In this document: piece after piece, positions 19,148 to 28,984 of the stretch
Position numbering within the stretch: position 1 is the first letter of the stretch
Layout of the letters: every line of letters begins with the position of its first letter
Source of the DNA: Microglena sp. YARC
Taxonomy: Eukaryota > Chlorophyta > Chlorophyceae > Chlamydomonadales > Chlamydomonadaceae
Assembly: GCA_022414725.1 (NCBI GenBank)
Contig: CM039463.1
Span: 71,874,724-71,938,723, forward strand
Length of the DNA: 64,000 bases
Reading direction: 5' to 3'
The notes under the pieces: generated by a model
The model's database searches: none
What the model saw: only the letters and a program-made list of their open reading frames with translations
What the model was told of the DNA's origin: nothing
Program-made: the position numbers and the translations under genes

Positions 19148-19260
19148 AGGACAGCAGCCCCGGGGGAGTTGACCCCTATGATACCCCTATGGAGAATTCA
19201 TTGTCTTTCTTACTACATGTCCCCCGGACCCCCAGATGTGTAATAAGAAATTCATAGGTT
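19060..19260 (+). ncRNA. Candidate omega RNA (guide scaffold) at the tnpB 3' end
   Basis: In TnpB and Fanzor elements the guide RNA overlaps the nuclease gene's 3' end and runs to the element's right end. Here the bases after the stop contain CCCCGGGGG and a GGGG...CCCC hairpin (CCCCGGGGGAGTTGACCCC at 19,159-19,177), then ACCCCTATGGAG. Position and foldability are the only evidence. The right boundary, and thus the guide, is not known. Confidence 0.3.
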
Positions 19261-19433
19261 CGAGGATATACGGGTAGCTTAAATTCAACGGTGTATTGTG
19301 TACATGTGTACAACAATCGACCGTCTGTCCAAGTTGTACATAGAGAATTGGAATTGATTCAATATACTGTAACATTATTGACCGGTCTGAGTGTAACATT
19401 ATTCATGAGGACTGAGTGTAAGGATGGCTTTGA

Positions 19434-19853
19434 TTACCTCTTCCCATGCAAGTTGTTTCGCGCACAATGATAATGTCTTAGTTGGTTCCAGATCTTTAAT
19501 GTTTTCAGCAGAATATGAAAGTCTTGCGATCGTATCAACGATTTCTTGTTCTGTTCCAGTCTTGATTTGATTTTCTTTTTCGAACTCCTCAAAACACCTT
19601 TGTGCACGCCCTTCATAAAGTTATCAGGGGGTGGGGAGTGCTTGTTGTATATTTCTCTAAGTGGCGTCGTTCGATCTAGCAAGCACGCGATACGGTCCAT
19701 TCTGTGATTGTGCTTGTGTTCTTCGTATACTACGGGGTCTTTAAGACAACAACAACATGGGACGATAACATTGACCCATGGATTAGTAATTGTCCAAGAC
19801 CGTTGTTTACTTGGAGGTGCACCACCGTACTCATGAGTGTAATATTCAGACAT
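19434..19853 (-). CDS. Unknown small basic protein, ~139 aa
   Basis: Unrecognised. The ATG at 19853 lies inside ATGTCTGA, so it overlaps the TGA of the upstream gene. Such an overlap suggests a shared transcript. The protein has a CCCCLKDP segment, a central His-rich stretch (EEHKHNHRMD) and a Lys-rich C-terminal third (RSSKKKIKSRLEQNKKS). Its copy at 44,732-45,205 keeps the same blocks through several frameshifts. Confidence 0.5.
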   Translation of the reverse strand: MSEYYTHEYGGAPPSKQRSWTITNPWVNVIVPCCCCLKDPVVYEEHKHNHRMDRIACLLDRTTPLREIYNKHSPPPDNFMKGVHKGVLRSSKKKIKSRLEQNKKSLIRSQDFHILLKTLKIWNQLRHYHCARNNLHGKR

Positions 19854-20307
19854 CCTCCTCTCCTCCAAAGATGTTGCCGCCGCCGAACTCGCGTGACAGG
19901 TGATGTACACACCGTTCAAAATTATTCAAGTTGGGTTTCCGCACACTGCATGAGAGGAAGATGACGTCGTCGTCCTCGTCCAACACGTGGCTGACACATA
20001 TTGTACCAAGCATGCGTGTGTGTGGCATGTCATCGAATTCGGTTCGCGATGTATGCTCAAGTATTGGTGTTCTTGATGTGGCGGGATCTTCTGTCTTCTT
20101 GTTGGCGGTGGCCAGGCGGATACCCCTCTTTTTAATGAAGAGGGTCTTGTTCCTGTTGTTGACATGAGCGACATTTTGATACATCTCCCCTGCATCCAAC
20201 AATGACGCGACGTGTTCCGCGATACGCACTTCGTCTTCTTTGAATGCGACTACGAACCGCGTGTCTCTGTGCGTTGCTGAGAATAGACGACGTTGACGAG
20301 GATGCAA
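19846..20307 (-). CDS. Unknown protein, ~150 aa, 5' end cut by the tandem junction
   Basis: Unrecognised. No ATG exists at the upstream end here; the frame opens with TTG at 20,307 and runs into the unit junction near 20,332. In copy C the matching frame continues upstream to about 45,750. Acidic stretches (VLDEDDDVIFLSCSV) and a Gly-rich end (FGGGNIFGGEE) are visible. It ends in the overlapping stop/start with the next gene. The promoter is probably lost in unit A. Confidence 0.5.
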   Translation of the reverse strand: MHPRQRRLFSATHRDTRFVVAFKEDEVRIAEHVASLLDAGEMYQNVAHVNNRNKTLFIKKRGIRLATANKKTEDPATSRTPILEHTSRTEFDDMPHTRMLGTICVSHVLDEDDDVIFLSCSVRKPNLNNFERCVHHLSREFGGGNIFGGEEDV

Positions 20308-20324
20308 CGAAGATTGATAATTAT

Positions 20325-20340
20325 TCGTTGTTTTTGCGAA
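20325..20340. other. Junction of the tandem duplication
   Basis: Left of this point the sequence matches the end of copy C (GATAATT...CGTTGTT near 45,690). Right of it the sequence matches unit A from about 727 (GTTTTTGCGAAGAGGGGGGC). The two parents share only a few bases (GTT/GTTTTTG) at the join, as in microhomology-mediated joining. Confidence 0.75.
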
Positions 20341-21901
20341 GAGGGGGGCGAATGGGAAGTTCAGCTACTGGGTTTCATCCGACTCGAATGCCAAAGGAGT
20401 GGACCCCGATCTGTGTGGCAAGGATAACAGCCCTGTCAATGACTTTTCTCCATACGCCTCAAGGTACCTAGCAGCATCAACCCTTGCCATGCTTCGCATC
20501 CTGCACGTGAGGAAGCAAAACAAGAGGGGTTTCATGGACGTCACGGAGAATTTGACGCTGGATAACTTGGCGAATCCGTTGGACACAACGCGATGTCTGG
20601 ATTTCTTGCGTTTCCACCAGTTTGGTCATGGTGACACACAGACGATCGAGAAAGTGTACTCGAGCAATCCACACACACTGATGTACCATACCGGCACCGG
20701 TGTTGAGAATATCGTGCCTATCCCCATGGATGTTTCCCATTTGGAGGATGAGAAGCGGGATGTCGTGAAGGCCCTGGTTGCGAATGTAAGGAGGTGGCAC
20801 CACCACTTTCCTGGGAACTACGTGGACCCGGTGAATACACATGAGCTGGCGACTGGTGAGCTGCCAGAGGAAGTTGCCGACAAGGTCACCGCCGTGATTG
20901 CACACCTTGATGTTATTCTGGACACCACCATCTCTGGTGGAAATCTCTCCGTTGAGACTAGTTTGAAGTTCCTGCATGACTTGATCAAACCGAAGGACTG
21001 CATTGCCTACGACGGAGGACTGCGGAAGCAAACTGTTGCCGAGAGCATGTCCGTTCTTGCTCCGATGCTGGACCTCAGACGCGTCTTCATCGATACGAGC
21101 ATGCTTCCCTCCAACTGGAAGCTTGGATTCAAGAATGCTGTGTACAAGGTCTACGATGTCGGCTGGTTGGCTAATTCTGGACATATTCGAGGAACCAAGT
21201 GGAAACAGCTGAATGAGGCAGCGGACACTCCACAAATGGCTGACCTGGATCTGAGCCACATGCTGCGGCTCATGTTTTACGTTCACCCATCCGCGATGAA
21301 AAAGTACGGTGCACTGGAATGCAACACGGTACCTGTGCGGGCCCTCGGGGACGCCGGCCCATCTCGGGAACGACTAGGGAACTTCAATGCCAATCCTTGT
21401 GAAGAGACAGCGTGTGACCTTCCTGATCCCATACACGCATCCAAGCGGATGACTATCTCATACACCGAGCCGAAACCCACCTGTAATGATGATGATGATG
21501 ACGAGATTCCAAGCCTGGACAAGTCGGGTTTGCAGTTTGCAGCAAACCGTCTGACCCATACGCTGTGCGTTTGAGTGATTCTCCCGACGGAGATGTTCCG
21601 CATCGTGTGTACGCGTTTCAAGGTGAACTCCATCAGAGAGAGTAATGGATTGTTCTACGTCCAGGGCGTGTACATCAAATCCGATTCTGCGTGTGTCGAT
21701 GGCATGTTTGAGTTCCCGACGAAGCCGCGTTCACAGCGTGTTACATATCGTCGCGAGGACTTTTTGATGGTTCTCTTGTTAGATGATGGAGAGCTCAAGC
21801 AGAAGAGGTCTCGGTTGGATGCTGAGCAGGTAGCTCTGTTGAAGAATAAGGCTATCAATGCTATCAAGGGTGACTTCGCCATCGAGGATGGGGATGTGTG
21901 A
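20333..21901 (+). pseudogene. Unknown ~620-aa protein gene, second copy, 5'-truncated and frameshifted
   Basis: Same gene as 363-2293, cut at its 5' end by the junction. Here the region 20,399 to about 21,505 is open, with the frame intact across the sites where unit A is shifted. One C is lost at ATTCCAAGCC near 21,510 and one T is gained at GCGTTTCAAGG near 21,617. The TGA at 21,572 lies between these two compensating shifts. Some 96% or more of bases appear identical to unit A. Confidence 0.6.
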
Positions 21902-21917
21902 GCCCCATCCCATCCTG

Positions 21918-22086
21918 ATGGGTGATGTGTTCCAGCCTCCCGGCCGATTTTTACTGGTTGCGAAACATGGTCTTGAGCGGAATTGTGATCCTCCGTGCTG
22001 ATATCTCAGGCAAGCGAGTCGTTCCGGAGGCTCTAAAATCTGAGTAGAAATTTTAAAAAATCCGCCGGGAGGAAGGAACGCCCATT
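21918..22086. repeat. ~168-bp palindromic MITE, copy 5
   Basis: Equivalent of copy 2 (2310-2478), with the same mutated ends (ATGGGTGATGTGTTCC and CCCATTTTAA). Confidence 0.85.
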
Positions 22087-22112
22087 TTAAGGTGTCCCAC
22101 AATTTGTGTCTC

Positions 22113-22540
22113 CGACTGTACAGTCAACGGAATAATAAAATGAAAACGCTTCGTGTACGGCACACCTTACGGTGTAGCAACCCACGGGGCAGTGGAACAC
22201 CAATACGATTTTGAATCAACAAATTGCAAGATGTTAACGAGAATATCGTGGTTCTTTTTTAGATCACGGCTCTCCATCCTTCAGACTCCGTATCGTTCTT
22301 TTGTTGGTACTTTCGAGAGTGTCCATTTAAGGACCAGCCGCACTTAAGCGATCGCCTCTTCCCCGGTACCGTGGCCCAAAAGAACACGGGGCTTTGTTGA
22401 TGTGCAATGCGTCATGAAAGGAGGTTGCTTTGCTGGACGGGCCATTTTGTAGGACCATCCACTCGTACACTATAACGTCTGTCGACGCCTTGTACCGTTT
22501 TTTTGGATGTTTCATTTTAGTATTCCGTCAAGTGTAGCTG
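22113..22540 (-). mobile_element. Tc1/IS630-derived MITE, second copy, longer interior
   Basis: Same ends as 2505-2742 (CGGAATAATAAAATGAAA and TTTCATTTTAGTATTCCGTC) and the same subterminal hairpin (22,171-22,201), but about 190 bases longer inside (roughly 22,265-22,490). The extra interior has no recognisable gene. The two tandem units therefore hold different versions of one insertion. Confidence 0.7.
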
Positions 22541-22584
22541 TATGATTTTTTATGTTCCGTAAAGTTTATTAACGTAAACTTCCT

Positions 22585-23004
22585 ATGTTGGAAGCAGGAA
22601 TAATTGCAACTGAATTTCAAAAATTCATAGTCCCTTTTTTAATGCTAGGTGCTAGAGAAGGAGTTAACATTGTAAACGATATTTTCACCAAAAAGCCCGA
22701 AAAAAAGGCTGTTGTTACTCGTTCCACCAAAAGTATCTCCAAGACGACGCCAACAAAGTCGTCTACAAAGTCCGAAAAGAATTATAAATCAACCGAAAAA
22801 TCCGCGACCAAGGCTTCGTCAGGAACCAAGGCTTCGTCAGGAACCAAGGCTTCGTCAGGAACCAAGGCTTCGTCAGGACCAAGACTTCGTCAGGACCCAA
22901 AGCTTCGTCAGGACCCAAAGCTTCGTCAGGACTCAAAGCTTCGTCAGGACCCAAATCTTCAAGACCCAAGAGCAATAATTGAAAACAATGCGGAACGTAA
23001 TTGA
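22585..23004 (+). CDS. Small Lys/Ser/Ala repeat protein, second copy, frame shifted within repeats
   Basis: The N-terminal ~95 residues are as in 2786-3187. A base lost in the fourth to fifth 18-bp unit (GGACCAAGACTTC) changes the repeat from KASSG to an Arg/Gln-rich RLRQDP reading, so the last ~40 residues differ entirely. It has fewer repeat units than the first copy. Confidence 0.55.
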   Translation: MLEAGIIATEFQKFIVPFLMLGAREGVNIVNDIFTKKPEKKAVVTRSTKSISKTTPTKSSTKSEKNYKSTEKSATKASSGTKASSGTKASSGTKASSGPRLRQDPKLRQDPKLRQDSKLRQDPNLQDPRAIIENNAERN

Positions 23005-23186
23005 GTCTTTTTCACCGAGTGTAGTAGTGACGACGTGATACATGTCGCGAACGCAAATCAATCAATGAAACGTCTCATTATCGTTTACGGTCACCTGTTG
23101 CAACCTTTTTTATTTATAGGAAAAACGGGTTGCGCGGTCAATCGTTCGTTGATTTTGTATTTGTAAGGACATGTAAAGTCTTTTCA

Positions 23187-23891
23187 ATGGCACTGAAAAT
23201 TGTAACACGTATCCCTTGGAGCGTTCTCACAGCTTGCCTGGCCGTGTGCACGGCGTTGTATGTGTTCATGTCTAATTCGGACATCCACACAAAGATGCAA
23301 AAGCGTATCGAGATGGTTCGATTGGAGTGTCTGTCCTTGGTGAGTTCTAAGTTGCGCCAGAATGCGCCCGATGGTAATGAGACTTGTAACAATACTAATC
23401 ACGTTATTGTCTTGAAGAAGGGTGACGGTAAGTCCGCAAATGTGGAAGACGATTCCGACTCTGGGGAAGAATATACCGATGACCATGAGGACAATGAAGA
23501 TGACGAGGTAGACAATATGATCGACATTGTCGGGACGATCATTACCTTCAATTTATCACCATGCATCGAGGACCATTCTGTAAATTATACCCCACAAACT
23601 TCTTGTGTCATCACGGATACTGATGTTGGTGATGTTGATGCTGATGGTACTAATAGTAGCGATACTGGTTCCGCTACTACCTTGCCACAACAGACTGAAA
23701 TAGTACCTATTGAGGGTGATAGTGAATCTCTTCGACCCAATAATTTGAACGAGGGTAAACTCAAGTCTATGCGCGTCGACGAGCTTAGGAGACTTCTTTC
23801 TAGTACTAACACCCCTGGTGTGACAGCAACTGCTATTGCCTCCATGAAGAAAGATGCCATCATATCTCTTATTATAAGCACCGCGTTGTAA
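23187..23891 (+). CDS. Membrane-anchored SAP-like protein, 234 aa, intact copy
   Basis: ATG 23187 is the first ATG in the frame. Residues 11-28 (WSVLTACLAVCTALYVF) form one membrane segment near the N-terminus. A long acidic, Ser/Thr/Asp-rich middle follows (DSDSGEEYTDDHEDNEDDE). The C-terminal ~40 residues (LKSMRVDELRRLL ... MKKDAIISLI) fit the helix-loop-helix pattern of a SAP DNA-binding motif. SAP-domain proteins are common in NCLDVs, but pairing SAP with a membrane anchor is unusual and would tether DNA to a membrane. That role is inferred. Intact here, frameshifted in unit A. Confidence 0.6.
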   Translation: MALKIVTRIPWSVLTACLAVCTALYVFMSNSDIHTKMQKRIEMVRLECLSLVSSKLRQNAPDGNETCNNTNHVIVLKKGDGKSANVEDDSDSGEEYTDDHEDNEDDEVDNMIDIVGTIITFNLSPCIEDHSVNYTPQTSCVITDTDVGDVDADGTNSSDTGSATTLPQQTEIVPIEGDSESLRPNNLNEGKLKSMRVDELRRLLSSTNTPGVTATAIASMKKDAIISLIISTAL

Positions 23892-23944
23892 CCGGGTGCC
23901 GGAGTTTACACGAATATTTTTTAGTGATCCGTTTTAAATACAAA

Positions 23945-24844
23945 ATGGCGAGTACAATTCCTGTGTTGATAATCGTGGTATCAGGTTTATTCGGTTTACG
24001 ATCTATTTTTTTGAAGCGTTCTCCGAGTGCGAAGTCACCCCCCTCGAACGCTAACGCGAACGCTAACGCTAACGCGAACGCGAACGCTAACGCGAACGCT
24101 AACGCGAAAACAAACGCGAACGCGAAAACAAACGCGAACGCGAAAACAAACGCGAACTCGAAAGAACAGGGAGTGAGGAGTCCTCAGAAACGCGAAGACC
24201 TTAAACGTCGTGAAGTAGACAACAATATAGATGACGCATCGATCAAGCTAAATGAAGAAGAATCTGTGTCACGCAAACCGTTCATACCATCAGCGGTCTA
24301 CAATATGAAACGCCGAGCTATGTTTGATCCGGATTCCCTAACCCTAAAAAGCAAGAATAACCGTGACAACAACAACGATAGTGAAAGCGACAGCAATGAC
24401 CGCAAAAACAGTGCCCGCACCCGCAACAATGATAGTGACAGTGATAGTGCGAATGAGAATGAGAATGAGAATAGGCGCGGGCGCGGGCGTGGACGCGGGC
24501 GCGGGCGCGACAATGAACGACTTCACATTAATGGTGGGGACAATGGTGAGACAACACAACAATCCATTTCTAAAAACGTAGGCCCGAGATCTAGCGCCCG
24601 TGGTGGTAATAATAACGGCCCCTCTTTGTATGATGCGCTTCCTCGATCTCACGAAACTAATGCTGCTAATGCTGCTCGGACAAGCCCGTATTTGGGCAGC
24701 CCGTACGGAATGCCACCTTCAATGTCTATGCCACCTTCAATGTCTATGCCACCTTCAATGTCTATGCCACCTTCAATGTCTATGCCTCCTCAAGATGGCA
24801 AATATCAACGTAACTCTGGTTCGATCAACCGGAACCCCTCGTAA
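23945..24844 (+). CDS. Membrane-anchored Asn/Ala-repeat, Arg-Gly and Pro-Ser-Met-repeat protein, 299 aa, intact copy
   Basis: ATG 23945 starts a hydrophobic segment (residues 5-18). Then come the Asn-Ala repeat (24,045-24,165), a charged middle (NNDSESDSNDRKNS), an RGRGRGRGRGR box near 24,478-24,510, and a C-terminal PPSMSM repeat from four 18-bp units (24,713-24,783). Unrecognised. The Arg-Gly box could bind nucleic acid. The layout (anchor, low complexity) matches its two upstream neighbours, suggesting a set of virion-membrane or surface proteins. It converges with the broken primase-helicase copy. Confidence 0.6.
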   Translation: MASTIPVLIIVVSGLFGLRSIFLKRSPSAKSPPSNANANANANANANANANANAKTNANAKTNANAKTNANSKEQGVRSPQKREDLKRREVDNNIDDASIKLNEEESVSRKPFIPSAVYNMKRRAMFDPDSLTLKSKNNRDNNNDSESDSNDRKNSARTRNNDSDSDSANENENENRRGRGRGRGRGRDNERLHINGGDNGETTQQSISKNVGPRSSARGGNNNGPSLYDALPRSHETNAANAARTSPYLGSPYGMPPSMSMPPSMSMPPSMSMPPSMSMPPQDGKYQRNSGSINRNPS

Positions 24845-27512
24845 ACAATTCCTACCCCCTTGACACGAATTCCTTTCGTCCTCAGCGCCTGGTCTAGGTG
24901 TTCATCGCGCCTCTCCAGATCTTGGTTGCCCCTGTGATACCGTCCGACTCGGCCTTGTTCCATATCTTCCACTCGTCGAATGCTGCGTCAAGCGTGAGCG
25001 TTTCCGCCGATACCGTTTCTTCTTCGGCCTTCTCTACACACTTGTCGACAAAATCGGCAAGGTGATCGTTGTCGCGCTGGTACTGGTGAGTACACGCCAT
25101 GACAGGCTCAGGCTCCTCGAGCGCCTGCCCGAACGTGGCCGTGTATGTGTGTATCAGCATCAATACGAAGTGCTCCTTCCAATGATCCAACTTTGACGAT
25201 AGTTCAAGGTCCATGGGGAACTCGTTAGGGTGGTCCGGGGATGGCTTGGGCACGAACTTGGACTTGAACTCTATCACGCGTATGCGTCGCCACGTGCCTC
25301 CGTCGTCCGAAGGAACCGAAGGTAAATGGTTGCACTGTAGAAACAACTTGAATTGCGGCTTCCACTCAACGGGGGGCTTGTACAACTCCCTGCACTGAAT
25401 GGTATCTCCTCCCGAAAACTCTTTCATTAGTCCGATGTTCAGGTGCTCGTTCTCGCATGGCTCCTGCAGCACACCAAAACGCCTGCCTTTGGCCCTAGCG
25501 ATTTCGGAAGTGGCTGCGTTGCTAGCCGCTCTCTGGCGCGTAAGAAGAGTGACAGGGAACTTGCAGCAATAGTCCCCAAGCGACTTTTCCATGAGAGAGA
25601 TCGTGATGGACTTGCCGTTCGATCCGCTTCCTGTCCACACGTTCATGCGCTCGTACGGATGTGCCCTGATAGACAATCCGCGAGCGTCCTTAGAAGGTAC
25701 GTGCGCACGTCCTCTCGTGGGTGTGTCTGGGCGAAGAACTTGTTTATTTCGGCGACCACTGGGTGGTCGCGATGGAATGGGGTGTACGCACAACCCGTCG
25801 AGAAGGAAATGTAGTCGTCAGGACGACCGTCACGGAACTCGAAACGCTCCAAGTCGTACACTCCGTTCTCGAACCCCACCAGAGAGCAGTTGCTGTCAAG
25901 GAGGTCGCAGAACTTCTCGACCTTGAACAACTCACAGCACTCGCGCATCACGTTGTCCTTGAAAGTGGTCTTCTTCAACTGCAGGGATACGGCGGTGAGT
26001 TTGTGAGCCAGCTCGATCAACCTTTTCTGCTCAGACTCATCAACCGTCAGGGACATGGATTGAATGTTCATGGTAGCGCGGGTGTATTCGCTGACCACTT
26101 CGGTGCTGATCTTGCCGCGTAGAGTGTATGCGGAATCGGTCTCGTGCCATCGATGGTTCCTGAACTCGTACCAGATGCGCATCTTGATGGAAGCGCACAC
26201 GTAATCATAGCGATACATGTGGTGCACCACGCGAGCGACGTCATAATGCGTCCCGTTCGAGCTCTGCATGATGAGCGAGTGTAGATCATTGCGGATAAGG
26301 TTCAGGTACGCCTCGGGGTTGTCTTGTTTTGCCCACATATGCAGTGTGCCTATCCCGAGTCCGCCTGTGCGCATCTTGTTCCACAAACGAGCGCACTCGG
26401 TGTTCACATACTTTGGCGACTGTTGGCTGAATTCCTCCCACTTGTCTAGTAGGCGATGATCTATATTGCGCAGACACCAACCTACGCGGACCCACTCGTT
26501 GTAGCAGTCGGCGCGAGCTGGAGAAAGCATCATCACAAGCTGGGAAATGCGAAGGAACTCATCGGTGGAGACGTGGTTGTTCCTATAATCGTCTTCCTGC
26601 ATGACTACATTCTGGATCGTCTCTCGCATTCTGTTGTGATGTTCTCGTGTGCGTGAGCATACAGTCACCTCATCAAGATAATCTTCTCTTAGCTCGCTCT
26701 CGGTGTACTTGTTCCGGATAGAGAGTATGTCTGAGAGATGTTGTTCGTCTTCCGCTATCGGGACCTCCACTAGTGAGGAGACGGAGTCCCACTCTAGCAC
26801 GCTGTGCACGGTGTACGGCGTGGCACCAGGTTTTCGACTTCCGTACATCATCCAGTTGTTCTTTTCGATGACTGCCTCGTCCACGACATCCTCGATGCGC
26901 GATAACAAGCCAGGGATGTGTGTGGAGAACAGGGCTCATAGGTCATCTAGGACCTTCTGTCTGAGGAGGTACTGCACCTCGGTGCGGGTCACGATGTCCG
27001 GGACGATGATGTGCAGTCCGTCCTTTAGCACGCCGCTCTTGAAGAGCATAGGAGCCTTGGATCGGGACATGACAAAGAAACGGATGCGCGGAGCGTCGAC
27101 AAATTCTCGGATGCGTTGAAGGTATATTTTGCATATCTGAGGTGCCAATGAGCGAATGTCCACTATGGACTTGTCAGGAGAAGCCCTGCCGCCTCCAATA
27201 CATCCCGAATCGAGTCTCAGGTCTAGGTCAATGACGACCGGTCCGATGTGGCGGTGCTTCTCTGTGAGCGAGAGATCCGGTGCGCCTGCATTTACTGCTT
27301 CACGGTACAGACGGTGGAAAATCTTCCTGGTCGGATGCGGATATGTAGTATGATCCTGCACTGCACGAGCGTCCTCCCCCCATGCCGGTGTGTGTGAATT
27401 CGTCCCCTTTATGTACACGGCGCTGGGATAGAAACCGGTGAAGCGCCTGCTCAGCCAGTTGCGGAGAGATGGGCGCGCTTGCATCATGTTGCTGTTGTGA
27501 AGGATTACCCAT
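24806..27512 (-). pseudogene. D5-type primase-helicase, second copy, at least four disruptions
   Basis: Aligned to the intact copy at 4938-7649, it has an extra A near 27,320 (GGAAAATCTT), a TGA in place of TCG near 26,937, a lost C near 25,655 (TACGGATG) and a 4-base loss near 24,897. All primase and helicase motifs remain readable between the breaks. Substitutions elsewhere are few, so decay is recent. A helicase-only product could still be read from the open 3' half but would lack the primase. Confidence 0.85.
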
Positions 27513-27891
27513 GGTAGCTCTTGGCGCTCCACTGTGGATTATAGTGTGAATATGTAATATGCCTTTTATTTTCAACACGATTGTATCACTTTCATCAAAA
27601 TATGTGTTATCGTAAGTGTGCGAGTAAGCACTTTAGTAGTTGTTGTTCTTAACTTTTATACATTGTATCAACTGCTGCATATCGTGTGTTCTGATGAAGA
27701 CTTGGAATAATCGAGAGAGCCTGTCTGCAGATAAAGATTGTCCGCAATGTGTGTTCCGACAAGGCTGTCAGCCAGCCAGCTCAGTGAGTCATTGACTCGC
27801 GGAAGATTGCACTAAAAATAATTCGCGTCAGTAAGTAAGTAAGTACATTTGTATCAAGCACAAATGTGTTCATACTTGCAGCGAAAGAGTG

Positions 27892-28476
27892 ATGTGTAAG
27901 ATCCCCCCCTCCCGAGGTTGTATTCGCACCGTCCGAATTACGTTTACGGGATGCCCTCGGCGCGTTTTTCATCACAACCTTAACATAGATGGCCACGAGT
28001 TTTGTGGGGACGGAAATGAAGGGTGTGAAAAGCACCAGGGTTGCATCGAAGATTCATGTATGTTCAAGTATCGCAAGCGCATTCAGATCAGTCAGAAAGA
28101 GCGTAAGAAAATCTTCGAGACCTTCATTGAATCACTGAACAACATATCGAATAAGGAGACCCAAATTGTCAGTGATGTAATCAATGACTTGGCAAATGAG
28201 GAACATGCACGTGAACAAGAACGTCCCTACATGTATGAAAGGGACGAAATTGAAAAGCGTCTCTCACAGGATCGAAAACCCCACCACCCCCTGATACTGA
28301 TATGGGGACACAGACGGTTGAACGGTTTACCAAAGAGGCTACTCGGAATATCTTCGAGAACCTCTTCAACCTGCTGCACCCCCCAACGTTGCCCAAAAGC
28401 AACGATCTGCAGTCTGGATGATTATAAGGTGTGTCCCACTTTATTTGAGAACTACTGTAAAGACTCGCTAGCCTGA
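27892..28476 (+). CDS. Cys-rich protein, second copy, with foreign C-terminal tail
   Basis: Residues 1-~125 match 8028-8410 with few changes. After SQD the sequence differs from unit A: it enters a ~150-bp block shared with the right-flank Fanzor-like remnant (45,830-45,935) and then half a MITE. The reading frame through the tail is probably not meaningful. Confidence 0.5.
   Translation: MCKIPPSRGCIRTVRITFTGCPRRVFHHNLNIDGHEFCGDGNEGCEKHQGCIEDSCMFKYRKRIQISQKERKKIFETFIESLNNISNKETQIVSDVINDLANEEHAREQERPYMYERDEIEKRLSQDRKPHHPLILIWGHRRLNGLPKRLLGISSRTSSTCCTPQRCPKATICSLDDYKVCPTLFENYCKDSLA
28285..28432 (+). other. Block shared with the Fanzor-like remnant of the right flank
   Basis: From GGACACAGACGGTTGAACGG (28,304) to AAAGCAACGAT (28,410) the bases match the reverse complement of about 45,925-45,815 at roughly 85%, with indels that change the frame. 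In one frame it reads TVERFTKEATRNIF and ends at a TGA near 28,421. It may be the 3' end of a mobile element carrying a TnpB/Fanzor gene, kept as DNA or RNA rather than protein sequence, or an alternative C-terminus of the Cys-rich gene. Confidence 0.4.
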
Positions 28477-28562
28477 GATATCAGCCCAGAGGAATCACAA
28501 TTCCGCTCCAGATTATGTTTCGCAACCAGTAAAAATCCGCCGGGAGGCTGGAACGCCCATTA
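28461..28562. repeat. Palindromic MITE, copy 6, left half missing
   Basis: Only the right ~100 bases, from AGACTCGCTAGCCTGAGATA to GGAACGCCCATTA, remain. The unit A locus (8430-8594) has the whole element. The missing half is replaced by the shared Fanzor-tail block. Confidence 0.8.
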
Positions 28563-28676
28563 TGTCGAGATGTTGTGTGTGAGAGAGAGAGAGAGAGAGA
28601 GGGAGAGAAAATATGTTACAACGTGGACGTGTGTCCCATCAATACAATTCACTACAGTGATTGTATCACATATCAT

Positions 28677-28862
28677 CTACATCTTCTTCGTCTTTATCCT
28701 CGGCAATTTGTTCAAGATGGTCGTCATTTTTTCAGTAGATTCCTCTTGCAGATGATCAAAGCGCCGTTTCTCAGCTCTGCTGCGCGTGAATGTGTTGGAT
28801 TTAATGATATCCGCCCATTCCTCTTCGGTCAGCGCGAATGGTGAAATTGTCTCTGAACTCAT
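28677..28862 (-). CDS. Small 61-aa protein, second copy
   Basis: Same length and start as 8701-8886, with MSSET replacing MRSET and a few other substitutions. Conservation of the frame between units is the only evidence for a real gene. Confidence 0.5.
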   Translation of the reverse strand: MSSETISPFALTEEEWADIIKSNTFTRSRAEKRRFDHLQEESTEKMTTILNKLPRIKTKKM

Positions 28863-28922
28863 TGACTGATTGATTTTAATTGATTGATTGATTGATTGAT
28901 TGATTAATTGATTGATTGATTA
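28860..28922. repeat. (ATTG)n microsatellite, shorter and interrupted
   Basis: Equivalent of 8884-8967 with fewer units and two interruptions. Confidence 0.85.
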
Positions 28923-28984
28923 AGTTTGTCACCCATTTATGCTGTGTGACATGTGGTTTAGGGGTTTACGCGAGGAATTGTGGT

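Larger units (their letters stand above)
17302..19260 (+). mobile_element. IS607-type element with serine recombinase and TnpB/Fanzor nuclease
   Basis: A MerR-like HTH plus a serine-recombinase catalytic domain, followed by an overlapping TnpB, is the defining layout of IS607. This group is known from giant viruses and eukaryotes, where the TnpB homologues are called Fanzor2. IS607 elements lack terminal inverted repeats, so the ends are approximate. The left end is between the MITE and 17,318, and the right end is downstream of 19,147. One copy only in this window; absent from the second viral unit. Confidence 0.8.
15530..19395. mobile_element. 3.87-kb composite insertion present in unit A only
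   Basis: In copy C the sequence passes from the 30-bp repeats (ending near 44,705) to ACTGTAACATTATTCATGAG (~44,722) within a few bases. In unit A the same two blocks are separated by 15,530-19,395. The inserted DNA holds a nuclease-like gene, a MITE and an IS607-type element. Near the right edge TGTAACATTATT occurs twice (19,368 and 19,390), a possible trace of the insertion. Whether it came in one step or several cannot be told. Confidence 0.65.
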
